From: a bacterium
GTDB taxonomy: Bacteria > Chlamydiota > Chlamydiia > Chlamydiales > SM23-39
Direction: 5' to 3'
NCBI GenBank assembly: GCA_021781995.1
Contig: JAJXVT010000011.1
Span: 1-37,215, forward strand
DNA length: 37,215 bases
A program made the translations under genes and the position numbers. The notes under the pieces were generated by a model, which was given only the letters and a program-made list of their open reading frames with translations, ran no database searches and was not told the DNA's origin. Of this stretch, positions 1 to 6,754 are shown one piece after another; within the stretch, counting starts at the first letter, position 1; each line of letters begins with the position of its first letter.

Positions 1-457
1 CTCTAGATAATTTTTGGTTTCAACAACTTCTTCTTAACTCGTTTCTCTTTTAAGCAGCTACCGCTTCTTTTTTCTTCTCGGGTCCTCTTTCAAATGGCTT
101 TTTGGTCATCAGCATTTTATGCATTATGACCCCGTTATATTGGAGATCGTAAGATACTCCGTTTTTGGAGTAAGCCTTTTTTTTAGCCCATCTACACGAC
201 TCTCCTTAAAACGAAGCGCAATTACACTATGTATAGACGCAAAAGGTTTGGGCTTCGATTTAACTTAATCTCAGAAATTTATAACAAAGATCTCACTCAG
301 TAATGGGATGGGTTACGCAAGATGTTCAATAAACCAAACTGTTCATTAACAATGTGTATACATCAAGTAAATTAGGGATAAAAAAAAAGTTTAGTAATAA
401 ATCATATTATTTAATAATAATATTTAAGGTAGTCAAACAAAGAAATGGAGAAAAACC
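1..457. other. Gene-poor, AT-rich region
   Basis: I see no intact gene in this stretch. The first 250 bases hold what may be a decayed reading frame on the minus strand (separate entry). From about 300 to 440 the DNA is strongly A+T rich, with runs of A and TAATAATA-like sequence, and is the likely promoter region of the gene starting at 458. A Shine-Dalgarno-like GGAG lies just upstream of that start. No convincing -35/-10 pair, tRNA or terminator was recognised. Confidence 0.5.
50..205 (-). pseudogene. Possible decayed coding remnant
   Basis: Reading the minus strand, an open frame without a usable start runs from just after a stop at 206-208 to a TAA at 50-52. Its product is basic and includes the segments KNGVSYDLQYNGV and MTKKPFERGPEKKKEA. 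A second minus-strand frame containing IHSVIALRFKESRVDGLKK enters from upstream and joins this one around a run of eight A residues (plus strand T run near 177-184). That is what a frameshifted gene would look like. Neither frame has an ATG with a ribosome-binding site. I do not recognise the family; a transposase remnant is one guess. It could equally be a chance open frame. Confidence 0.2.
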
Positions 458-940
458 ATGATTCCTTCTGATGTACACGCAAGTCCACCTAAGATAAAGC
501 GCCCCTTACCCCCACTTCCTGAGAATGCATACCAATCGATCCAAGGGGAAGTTCAAAACATGCAAGACTTGCTCATAGGGATTGAGCGGTTAGCAAGAGA
601 TCTTGTAATGCAAGCAGCTACAACCCAAAGAAATCTTACCACCCTCAAATATAGTTATGCAGATCCTACCAACGTGCGCCTCTTACCAACACGCTCACCA
701 CCCTATCATCGAGCTGCGACACCAACTCTTGCATTGCTACAGAAACCTTTAGGGCAAATATCTACTGTAAGACAGACAGTTGATAGGTTAACGCAACCCA
801 GATTGCATGATCGAAACATTCAACAATTAAGAGATCAGTCAACACGTATAAAATCCCAAGCTGAGAGCATTGTAGGCCGCCTACTAGACAGTCTAAAATC
901 CTATGAAACGCCCTACAATCCACATGAGTTTAGGATATAA
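458..940 (+). CDS. Orphan protein, 160 aa, proline-rich N-terminus
   Basis: Not recognised. The ATG is preceded by GGAG at a normal distance. The first 25 residues are rich in proline and basic residues (KIKRPLPPLP). The rest is hydrophilic and probably helical, with heptad-like segments around residues 30-65 and 100-150. There is no signal peptide or membrane span. The proline-rich N-terminus resembles those of the orphans at 18885 and 25760, and such N-termini are common in secreted effectors, but there is no direct evidence of secretion. The 3' end overlaps the convergent gene at 930-1427 by 11 bp. Confidence 0.65.
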   Translation: MIPSDVHASPPKIKRPLPPLPENAYQSIQGEVQNMQDLLIGIERLARDLVMQAATTQRNLTTLKYSYADPTNVRLLPTRSPPYHRAATPTLALLQKPLGQISTVRQTVDRLTQPRLHDRNIQQLRDQSTRIKSQAESIVGRLLDSLKSYETPYNPHEFRI

Positions 941-1427
941 TATTAACTAAAAAAGGGCGGCGATACCCGAATCGCTCTCGCAAGAGAGTCTCTAATTCTG
1001 TCTCTGCCTCGAGTAAAACAGCTTCTTGACGCTCTTCAGACACTGAATCAAACTGAACAGAAAAGGCAATTCGCTTGCCTTTTTCGACCGTTACTTCTTG
1101 CAGATGCAATTGGGATTCAAATTTCTTTTCCAAGATAGGTGCAAGTGTCTGCCAAATGATTTTCTCATCTACTTCCAAGGTGTTTTTTCCCATATTCAAT
1201 ACGAGATAATAGCCTCGATTAACCCAGTGAAAACCTATCAATAAAAATAGGGATACCCCCAGCACATCAAAACCCGCTTGGGTTAAAAGCTCAGTATGCC
1301 GCAACAGCACATCGGATAGCTGCATGCGCAACTCTGGATAATGGGGCAGCGCAAATAAAGCTGCAGATATCGAAAAACTAACTAAAAGGACTAAAGCCTG
1401 CAAGGCCGATGTAATAGCTTGCTTCAA
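930..1427 (-). CDS. Small membrane protein paired with Asp23-like gene
   Basis: The protein has 165 residues, with hydrophobic segments at about residues 8-27 and 52-68 and a soluble, charged C-terminal part (about 85-165). Its ATG overlaps the stop of the upstream Asp23-family gene in an ATGA arrangement, so the two are almost certainly co-translated. In Firmicutes, Asp23-type proteins are anchored to the membrane by AmaP, a small protein with two N-terminal spans and a soluble domain. The topology here matches that pattern. The AmaP-like role is inferred from topology and pairing; I cannot demonstrate sequence homology by eye. Confidence 0.75.
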   Translation of the reverse strand: MKQAITSALQALVLLVSFSISAALFALPHYPELRMQLSDVLLRHTELLTQAGFDVLGVSLFLLIGFHWVNRGYYLVLNMGKNTLEVDEKIIWQTLAPILEKKFESQLHLQEVTVEKGKRIAFSVQFDSVSEERQEAVLLEAETELETLLRERFGYRRPFLVNIIS

Positions 1428-1858
1428 AACGATTCTTCCAATTGGGTGTTTTCATCAGGAACTTCGCCATCTGGCGGGATCATTAAGTCCTTGAAAATCA
1501 CATGCACCGAACCGACGTGCAGACCGCTCCAGCGACTCACTTCCTCAGCCAACTTAAATTGGACCTCTTCCGCCTTTTCCGGAATGGAAAGACCGTAAGC
1601 GATATTGATTTCCACACGTATGTCGACGGAATGTTTTTTCTCATCTTGTTCCACGTGTATCCCTTTGACTCGCTCCAATTCACGCCCGAGCAAACTATCG
1701 AGAATATTTCCTTCCAAAAGACCAATACCTTCGATCTTAGCTAAAGTTTGCAGGCAAATAGCTTGAAACACACGCGTTTCAATATCTCGGATGAAAACCG
1801 TCTCCGGCAACTGCATTTCTCTTGCATCCACATTCTTTAACTGATCAAACATATCCAC
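1424..1858 (-). CDS. Asp23/Gls24 (DUF322) family envelope protein
   Basis: This 144-residue protein carries the Asp23/Gls24 fold over about residues 30-128: a helix containing GIGLLEGNILDS, then alternating hydrophobic strands (VDIRVEINIAYG) and a closing HVGSVHVIFKDL strand. In Gram-positives the family is membrane-associated and linked to envelope stress. Finding it in a chlamydial setting suggests a similar peripheral envelope role, but the function is unknown. It is the first gene of a two-gene minus-strand operon with the overlapping membrane protein at 930-1427. A TATACT -10-like box lies on the minus strand at about 1889-1894 in the divergent region shared with the gene at 1941. Confidence 0.8.
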   Translation of the reverse strand: MDMFDQLKNVDAREMQLPETVFIRDIETRVFQAICLQTLAKIEGIGLLEGNILDSLLGRELERVKGIHVEQDEKKHSVDIRVEINIAYGLSIPEKAEEVQFKLAEEVSRWSGLHVGSVHVIFKDLMIPPDGEVPDENTQLEESF

Positions 1859-1927
1859 TCACTTAACAAAGTATCTTCAGTATAGCACAGAAAGGATTCT
1901 CAATAGCAAGATTTTCTCATTTTCAGC

Positions 1928-1933
1928 TATACT
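1928..1933 (+). promoter_or_regulatory. -10 box close to the start codon at 1941
   Basis: TATACT lies 7 nt before the ATG at 1941. There is no Shine-Dalgarno sequence between them. Transcription starting the usual 6-9 nt downstream of a -10 box would begin at or next to the start codon. A convincing -35 hexamer was not found. Confidence 0.4.
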
Positions 1934-1940
1934 TTTAGAC

Positions 1941-2357
1941 ATGCTTTGGTCAAACGCTACAACCGTTCTCATCGCTTCAGGAGTCATGGGACTCTTGTCC
2001 GGATACCTCGCTTATCGGCGAGAGCGCAATCCCTATCTGTGGTTTCTCATCGGATTTGGATTAACTATGGCGGGAATCGTCCCCATCTTCTTCGCTCCTC
2101 TACTAAAGAAACGAAAAAACCGGGTCGCTACACAATTGCAGCCGCAACCATACCTAAAAGGGCCTAAAAACAAATTTTGGTATTTTGTCGACAAATCTCG
2201 CACACAGCAAGGTCCTTTGAGCTACGATGCGATTTTTCGAGCCTGGAAAGAACAAACAATCTCTCTTGAGACCTTGGTATGGCACGAAGACTTAAACGAT
2301 TGGAAACCACTTCAAAAACTAATTGAAATACGCATGCAGACGAAAAGAGGGTCCTGA
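1941..2357 (+). CDS. Membrane protein with C-terminal GYF_2 domain
   Basis: The protein has 138 residues. Two hydrophobic segments (about 6-25 and 32-55) are followed by a basic linker with KKRKNR. The C-terminal domain, about residues 78-130, has the GYF_2 (DUF4339) pattern: WYFVD, then QGPLSYDAI, a helix, then LVWHEDLNDWKPL. GYF_2 domains are presumed protein-interaction modules that often sit next to membrane segments in bacteria. The hairpin topology would put both termini, including the GYF_2 domain, on the same side of the membrane, probably the cytoplasm. There is no Shine-Dalgarno sequence, and a -10 box sits 7 nt before the ATG. The stop codon lies in the loop of a bidirectional terminator. 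Confidence 0.75.
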   Translation: MLWSNATTVLIASGVMGLLSGYLAYRRERNPYLWFLIGFGLTMAGIVPIFFAPLLKKRKNRVATQLQPQPYLKGPKNKFWYFVDKSRTQQGPLSYDAIFRAWKEQTISLETLVWHEDLNDWKPLQKLIEIRMQTKRGS

Positions 2358-2373
2358 AAAAGGGCCCCTCTTT
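2343..2373. terminator. Bidirectional intrinsic terminator
   Basis: AAAGAGGG and CCCTCTTT form the outer stem, with a partly paired inner stem (GGTCC/GGGCC) around the loop. The A-rich left flank and T-rich right arm suit termination from both sides. It lies between the plus-strand gene at 1941-2357 and the minus-strand rpsN. Confidence 0.6.
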
Positions 2374-2385
2374 AACAAGACAAGC

Positions 2386-2691
2386 TTACCAAGACGCTTT
2401 AATGACGCCCGGGATCAACCCTTGGTTCGCCATTTCGCGGAAGCAGATCCTAGACATTTTAAATTTACGCAGAAAACCGCGGACACGGCCGGTAAACTGG
2501 CATCGGTTGCGGAGGCGCACTGCGGAAGAATTGCGAGGCAATTTGTTGAGTGTGTCGACAGCAGCCATGCGTTCTTCAAGAGTTTTGTTGAGATCGACAA
2601 TCGTTTTTTTGAGTTCTTGGCGTTGATTCCAACGATTTTTTACCATCTGTTCTCTGCGCCGTTGTTTAGCGACTGAAGATTTTTTTGCCAT
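2386..2691 (-). CDS. rpsN: 30S ribosomal protein S14
   Basis: The 101-residue protein is the long, zinc-free type of S14: it lacks paired CxxC motifs and carries the family signature around [19 protein letters not shown]. It assembles into the 30S head. The gene lies 9 bp downstream of rpmJ on the same strand, so the order of transcription is rpmJ then rpsN. A GGAA ribosome-binding site precedes the ATG. As I recall, the same L36-S14 pairing occurs in Chlamydia trachomatis (CT786-CT787). Confidence 0.97.
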   Translation of the reverse strand: MAKKSSVAKQRRREQMVKNRWNQRQELKKTIVDLNKTLEERMAAVDTLNKLPRNSSAVRLRNRCQFTGRVRGFLRKFKMSRICFREMANQGLIPGVIKASW

Positions 2692-2700
2692 TGAAATTCC

Positions 2701-2838
2701 TTATTTTTTACGTGCGGGGCCTTTTTGGCGTTGTTTGCGGTTGGGGTCTTTTTTGTTAATCACATAGACTCGACCCTGCCGTCTTACGACGATATCCCCT
2801 TTAGATGGGTCTGCCTTGATAGATGCCTTTACCTTCAT
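2701..2838 (-). CDS. rpmJ: 50S ribosomal protein L36
   Basis: This frame is short and easily missed. The minus strand encodes a 45-residue basic protein starting [15 protein letters not shown], continuing [16 protein letters not shown] and ending in basic residues (GPARKK). This is the longer L36 form without the four zinc ligands of the classical 38-residue protein, and it fits the chlamydial L36 as I recall it. GAGGAAAT upstream of the ATG is a good ribosome-binding site, and a TATAAG -10-like box lies further upstream. It is co-transcribed with rpsN. Confidence 0.93.
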   Translation of the reverse strand: MKVKASIKADPSKGDIVVRRQGRVYVINKKDPNRKQRQKGPARKK

Positions 2839-2974
2839 ATTTCCTCAAATAGAAAGGCACACTTATACAGGAAAACCGATTTTTCAGGAAATAAAAAAAG
2901 TGGACCATTTGCTAAGAGAGCCTCATTTTTGTCCGAAATCCGTCTCGGAAACGCGGCTTAAAAACGCGATTCAT

Positions 2975-3004
2975 TTGCGGTATATTTAGGGGGTATCATA
3001 TACT
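2975..3004 (+). promoter_or_regulatory. Promoter of glyQS
   Basis: TTGCGG (2975-2980), an 18-nt spacer and TATACT (2999-3004) lie just before the ATG at 3014. Only 9 nt separate the -10 box from the start codon, and they contain no Shine-Dalgarno sequence. A leaderless or 1-3 nt leader transcript is predicted. Confidence 0.45.
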
Positions 3005-3013
3005 AGCCGTCTT

Positions 3014-4405
3014 ATGACAAAACAGACAATTCAAGAAACGCTGAAACCGATCGTCGCCCTCGCCAAGAGACGCGGCTTTATTTACCCCGGATCCGAAATC
3101 TACGGGGGGTTTGCCAATACCTACTCGTTCGGTCCGTACGGAGCCGAATTAAAAAAAAATATCAAAGATCTATGGTGGAGGAATTTCGTCCGAGAGCGGC
3201 GCGATATGGTCGGCCTCGACGGGCCTATTTTACTCCACCCCAAAGCATGGAAAGCTTCCGGCCACCTAGATGGCTTCAATGACGCGATGATCGATTGCAA
3301 AGCGTGCAAAAGCCGCTTTCGCTGCGACCACTTAATCGAAGACGAACTTCGTCAAAGCGCCGATGGACTAACCCTGCAAGAAATGACCCACTTAGTCCAT
3401 TCAAATAAAGTTAAATGCCCTAAATGCGGAGCTCAAGACTTCACCGAAGCGCGCAATTTCAATTTAATGTTCAGCACCCACATGAGCAAGACTGGCAGCG
3501 AGGGAGATTTAGCTTACCTTCGCCCCGAAACCGCGCAAGCCATCTTCCTGGATTTCAAAAATATCATCGACACCATGCGCGTCCGAGTTCCATTTGGCGT
3601 GGGGCAAATCGGCAAGGCTTTCCGCAACGAAATCACTCCGGGCAATTTTGTCTTCCGCGTGATCGAATTCGAACAAATGGAAATCGAATATTTCATTCGA
3701 GAATCGGCTTGGGAACAAACATTTGAAGACTGGCTTTCAGCGATGCATCGTTGGTGCGATCTCATCGGCTTAAAGAAAGCCCATGTCCATGAAAAAGAAC
3801 ACCCCAAAGAACAGCTATCGCATTACTCCAAACGCACGGTGGATCTCGTCTACGATTTTCCTTTTGGAACGAGTGAATTGTACGGATTGGCATACCGCAC
3901 AGATTTCGATCTCAAGCGGCATGCAGAATTTTCCGCCTCTAACCTAGAATATACAGATCCGGAAACGCGCGAAAAATTCATTCCTCATGTCATTGAACCG
4001 ACATTTGGCGTCGAACGTACGGTACTGGCGCTTTTATGCGATGCTTACGAAGAGGAAAAGCTGCCCAACGGCGAAATGCGCACAGTGCTTCATTTCAAAC
4101 CCTCTATCGCGCCGGTTAAAGTCGCCGTGTTCCCTCTCATGAAAAAAGAGCCTCTCGCGGAAAAAGCAGAAGGCATCTTCCGCATGCTGCAAAAACACTG
4201 GGCGTGCGAATACGACGAATCGGGAGCTATCGGCAAACGCTATCGAAGGCAAGATGAATTAGGAACTCCGTTTTGCTTAACGATTGATTTTGAAACATTA
4301 GAAAATGGTACCGTGACACTGCGAGATCGCGATTCGATGCAGCAAGAGCGAATCTCCATCCATCAGATAATTCCCATTGTGACGCACAAACTCGGTAGTT
4401 TATGA
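3014..4405 (+). CDS. glyQS: Glycyl-tRNA synthetase, alpha2 homodimeric type
   Basis: The 463-residue class II synthetase charges tRNA-Gly. The N-terminal motif region has GFIYPGSEIYGG and NTYSFGPYG. Motif 2 includes FRNE (about 202-205) followed by FEQMEIEYF. Motif 3 is EPTFGVERT near residue 330. A Cys cluster (CKACKSRFRC near 95-104 and CPKC near 135-138) looks like an inserted zinc ribbon. The anticodon-binding domain follows from about residue 365. This architecture is the homodimer found in eukaryotes, archaea and many Gram-positives. C. trachomatis instead uses a long fused alpha-beta enzyme. The start has no Shine-Dalgarno sequence but fits the start-proximal promoter. A small membrane-protein gene overlaps the stop by 4 bp. 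Confidence 0.96.
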   Translation: MTKQTIQETLKPIVALAKRRGFIYPGSEIYGGFANTYSFGPYGAELKKNIKDLWWRNFVRERRDMVGLDGPILLHPKAWKASGHLDGFNDAMIDCKACKSRFRCDHLIEDELRQSADGLTLQEMTHLVHSNKVKCPKCGAQDFTEARNFNLMFSTHMSKTGSEGDLAYLRPETAQAIFLDFKNIIDTMRVRVPFGVGQIGKAFRNEITPGNFVFRVIEFEQMEIEYFIRESAWEQTFEDWLSAMHRWCDLIGLKKAHVHEKEHPKEQLSHYSKRTVDLVYDFPFGTSELYGLAYRTDFDLKRHAEFSASNLEYTDPETREKFIPHVIEPTFGVERTVLALLCDAYEEEKLPNGEMRTVLHFKPSIAPVKVAVFPLMKKEPLAEKAEGIFRMLQKHWACEYDESGAIGKRYRRQDELGTPFCLTIDFETLENGTVTLRDRDSMQQERISIHQIIPIVTHKLGSL

Positions 4406-4644
4406 ACGCCGCAATTGGCGCTATCCACCATTGGGAAGCAGCAAGACAGGAAGCTAAAAGCGGTTTTTACATCGGAGTTGGGCTGGGGTTAGTACTTCAA
4501 TGGACAGCGCCCCAGAACGAACCCCGCCCTTTAGATTCCGCAAATCTCATTCTGTTTCCACTTTGCACCGGGATTATTTTTTCTGTGTATGCAGCAGCGG
4601 GCCGCATTCTTTTCGGACCTGACTATGCTCATTTACGAGATTAA
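4402..4644 (+). CDS. Small orphan membrane protein, 80 aa
   Basis: Not recognised. The start overlaps the glyQS stop as ATGA, so it is likely translationally coupled to it. The 80-residue product has a glycine-rich hydrophobic segment at about 22-35 and a second at about 47-70. It is too short to assign a function. The coupling argues for a real gene. Confidence 0.55.
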   Translation: MNAAIGAIHHWEAARQEAKSGFYIGVGLGLVLQWTAPQNEPRPLDSANLILFPLCTGIIFSVYAAAGRILFGPDYAHLRD

Positions 4645-4671
4645 ACCGTCTACCGAGGCAATTGGCTCATT

Positions 4672-5070
4672 TCACAAGCCCCGATTCGCAATCCACCTTC
4701 GACCAAGAGTCAACTGACGCAAAACGGATCGAGCTAAAGACTCATTTCCGCATCGCACAGCCTCTTTACACACCCGAACCATCAAATACTCGCGAACATA
4801 TACATCGGGATGGCGTTGCGCTATTAAAAATGACGACGCAGCCCATTTAGGCCCTTTTTTCAGCGTCTGTATTGCCAAATCAGAAATGAGCATAGGATCA
4901 CACCATTTTTCTCCAGGGGACATACTCATCCCAGGAGCATCCGGATAGGGACAGTTCTTCAATACCCATATAAAAGCTTCTGATAAAAGACTTTCATCAG
5001 TTGTTTCCACCGGCCCATTTTTCCAGGCACTCGCCAATCGCTGCATTGCATCTACACCCACTGCACTCAT
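4672..5070 (-). CDS. Orphan soluble protein, 132 aa
   Basis: Not recognised. I chose the ATG whose last base is 5070 (MSAVGVDAMQRL) because an unusually strong GGGGGAGGG ribosome-binding site ends 5 nt upstream. An in-frame GTG five codons earlier would put that site inside the coding sequence. The product is mostly helical with no membrane span. It is cysteine-containing (NCPYPD, EKWCDP, RVCKEAVRCGN) and ends with basic LGRRW. A TATACT -10-like box lies upstream on the minus strand (5132-5137), in the divergent region shared with the carrier gene at 5227. Confidence 0.6.
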   Translation of the reverse strand: MSAVGVDAMQRLASAWKNGPVETTDESLLSEAFIWVLKNCPYPDAPGMSMSPGEKWCDPMLISDLAIQTLKKGPKWAASSFLIAQRHPDVYVREYLMVRVCKEAVRCGNESLARSVLRQLTLGRRWIANRGL

Positions 5071-5226
5071 ATAACCCTCCCCCACGTGATATTCAAGCCA
5101 AGCGGTAAATTTAAAATATTTTCTTTATATTAGTATACCAGAAAAACCGCATGGCATTTTTTAGTAGAAAACAATACATCCAAACGATAAAATATAAGCT
5201 AAATTATTTACTCTAGGAGTTATTCA

Positions 5227-6081
5227 ATGCCAACAAATATCCCATCCGATTTACCAAAACATGCAACTAATTTCTTCGCAGACGTTGCCTGTAACGCTAC
5301 GGGTGGAGCTATTGGAGCCTTTGCCGCATTTCCATGGGAATCTTTGAAAAAGAGACTACAAAGCGGGGAACTGACACCCACTGATTTTCGTCATTTTGGA
5401 AACGGAAAAGTGCTAAACGTTTTACGCCCGAAAGAGCTCTATCGAGGTTCAGGAGGGTTTTGCGGAGCGGTCATGGCGGCAACAGCCAGCAGCATGATGT
5501 TTAATAAGATCATTCACGAGCAGGTGCCGTTCTACGATGCACAATCTCATCTTCATCAAGGCGCGGCTGCAATGGGAAGCGGGATGCTCGGCGCTATCGT
5601 CGGCTCTACTCCGGTTGAAAACATGTTATTAGTTCAGCAAAAATACAAGATTGGACCCCATGCAGCAGCAAAACGAATGCTGCAGCAAGGCATTTTTAGG
5701 CCATGGGTTGGTTTAAGGGAATTGATGGTACGAGAAGCGGGTTTTGCCGGTGTGATGCTATTTGCAGGTCCCGCTGCCCGCAATGCCGCTACGGCAAAAA
5801 CCAACAATGAAACGGCTGGAGTAGTAGCAGAAATCGGTGTAGGACTCATAGGGGCGTTAGCCACCCACCCGGCGGACACAATAGCTACGATTCGGCAAAA
5901 ATCAAATGGAGACACGCCGCTTACCAACGCCATCCAAAATATTTATGCACAAGACGGAATGAAAGGCTTTTTCAAAGGCGCCGCTAGCCGCATGGCGCTA
6001 TTTATTATGTGCGCTACCATCATCCCGCGAGCAGTAAATCGATTGCAACTTTTTCAAGCCCATTTCCAGGAGCGCGCATGA
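5227..6081 (+). CDS. Mitochondrial carrier family (SLC25-like) protein
   Basis: The 284-residue protein has the threefold layout of the mitochondrial carrier family, about 100 residues per repeat, each starting with a small-residue-rich helix that ends in P-x-[D/E]. Repeat 1 has PWESLKKRLQ at 36-45 and LYRG at 71-74. Repeat 2 has PVENMLLVQQ at 129-138 and FRPWVGLRE at 157-165. Repeat 3 has PADTIATIRQ at 215-224, then DGMKGFFKGAASR at 243-255. These match the eukaryotic signature PX[DE]XX[KR] plus [DE]GXXXX[FYW][KR]G, most closely in repeats 1 and 3. Length (about 280-300) also fits. Carriers of this family are eukaryotic; Legionella LncP is the known bacterial effector example. Acquisition from a host and delivery to host mitochondria are inferences. 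AGGAG precedes the ATG. The substrate cannot be predicted. Confidence 0.85.
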   Translation: MPTNIPSDLPKHATNFFADVACNATGGAIGAFAAFPWESLKKRLQSGELTPTDFRHFGNGKVLNVLRPKELYRGSGGFCGAVMAATASSMMFNKIIHEQVPFYDAQSHLHQGAAAMGSGMLGAIVGSTPVENMLLVQQKYKIGPHAAAKRMLQQGIFRPWVGLRELMVREAGFAGVMLFAGPAARNAATAKTNNETAGVVAEIGVGLIGALATHPADTIATIRQKSNGDTPLTNAIQNIYAQDGMKGFFKGAASRMALFIMCATIIPRAVNRLQLFQAHFQERA

Positions 6082-6623
6082 GTAGCGCGACCTATTTCAA
6101 ACTGGTCGGATGGCTTCTCATAAGCGAGCGGATGATGGAGTGGGCTAAAACCCACTATCCTCCGCAAACTCCAGAAGAACTACCTCCAACGCCTGGCTAT
6201 AAAGTATTTGGTTTTATGGGCTGCCAGCAAAGCAGAGTCCAAGCCGTTTCTGAGCTGAGCAGAAATTTATTTTTTGCAAACGACATTGAAGTACCACAGC
6301 TCTATGCCCTTCGCAGGACTTCTATGTTCAGTCGAATGACTGGAGCAGATCACCCGGTCGTGCTGCAAATCGAAATTGAAAAAAACTCTCATATAGAACC
6401 AAGCGAGTTGTGGCGAGATACAAGTCTAACACGTCCAATCACACCACAGCTATCATCTTTTGTAAGCTACTGGCCTGCAATCCCTCCAGAAGTTCAAAAA
6501 AGATGCGGCCTAAAAGTTCGAGTTCACCACGTAGTTTCTTGTTCTGTGCAGCAGCAAGGAGGCTATTTATGTCGAGCAATTCACGATATATGGGAAAAAT
6601 GTATTCACAAATACTCAAGATAG
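6078..6623 (+). CDS. Orphan protein coupled to the carrier gene, 181 aa
   Basis: Not recognised. The ATG at 6078 overlaps the carrier stop as ATGA and has AGGAG upstream; an earlier in-frame ATG at 6009 lies deep inside the carrier gene and is less likely. The product has a short hydrophobic stretch near its N-terminus (FKLVGWLLI), a proline-rich segment around 30-42 (PPQTPEELPPTPG), then a mixed domain with many charged residues and four cysteines. There is no clear membrane domain. Coupling to a mitochondrial-type carrier suggests a shared purpose, but nothing in the sequence shows what that is. Confidence 0.6.
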   Translation: MSSATYFKLVGWLLISERMMEWAKTHYPPQTPEELPPTPGYKVFGFMGCQQSRVQAVSELSRNLFFANDIEVPQLYALRRTSMFSRMTGADHPVVLQIEIEKNSHIEPSELWRDTSLTRPITPQLSSFVSYWPAIPPEVQKRCGLKVRVHHVVSCSVQQQGGYLCRAIHDIWEKCIHKYSR

Positions 6624-6633
6624 AAGTAAAATC

Positions 6634-6728
6634 TTAGGGGTTGTCAAACAATAAACTAAAGAATTTGACTTTGTGAGGCAAAGCAAACGCCGGTCAAATT
6701 CTTTAGTTTATTGTTTGACAACCCCTAA
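6634..6728. repeat. Perfect 36-bp inverted repeat, MITE candidate
   Basis: Two 36-bp arms (6634-6669 and 6693-6728) are exact reverse complements separated by 23 bp. If the TA at each tip is taken as a target-site duplication, the element is 6637-6725 with 33-bp terminal repeats starting GGGGTTGTCAAAC. That would suit a small non-autonomous element mobilised by an IS630/Tc1-type transposase. It encodes nothing and no T-tract follows it, so it is not a standard terminator, though RNA through it would form a very stable hairpin. It separates the carrier unit from brnQ. Confidence 0.8.
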
Positions 6729-6754
6729 CGAGATTAACGCAATTTAAAAAAAAG

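Noticed and set aside
2323..2676. Plus-strand 117-codon frame over rpsN
   Set aside because: It is the complement of ribosomal protein S14, which is certain on the minus strand.
5227..6081. Carrier-like protein as a chlamydial NTT nucleotide transporter
   Set aside because: NTT proteins are about 500 residues with 11-12 spans. This protein is 284 residues with three P-x-[D/E] repeats.
6634..6728. Inverted repeat as an ordinary rho-independent terminator
   Set aside because: The stem is far too long and perfect, its loop-proximal half is AT-rich, and no T-tract follows the right arm.
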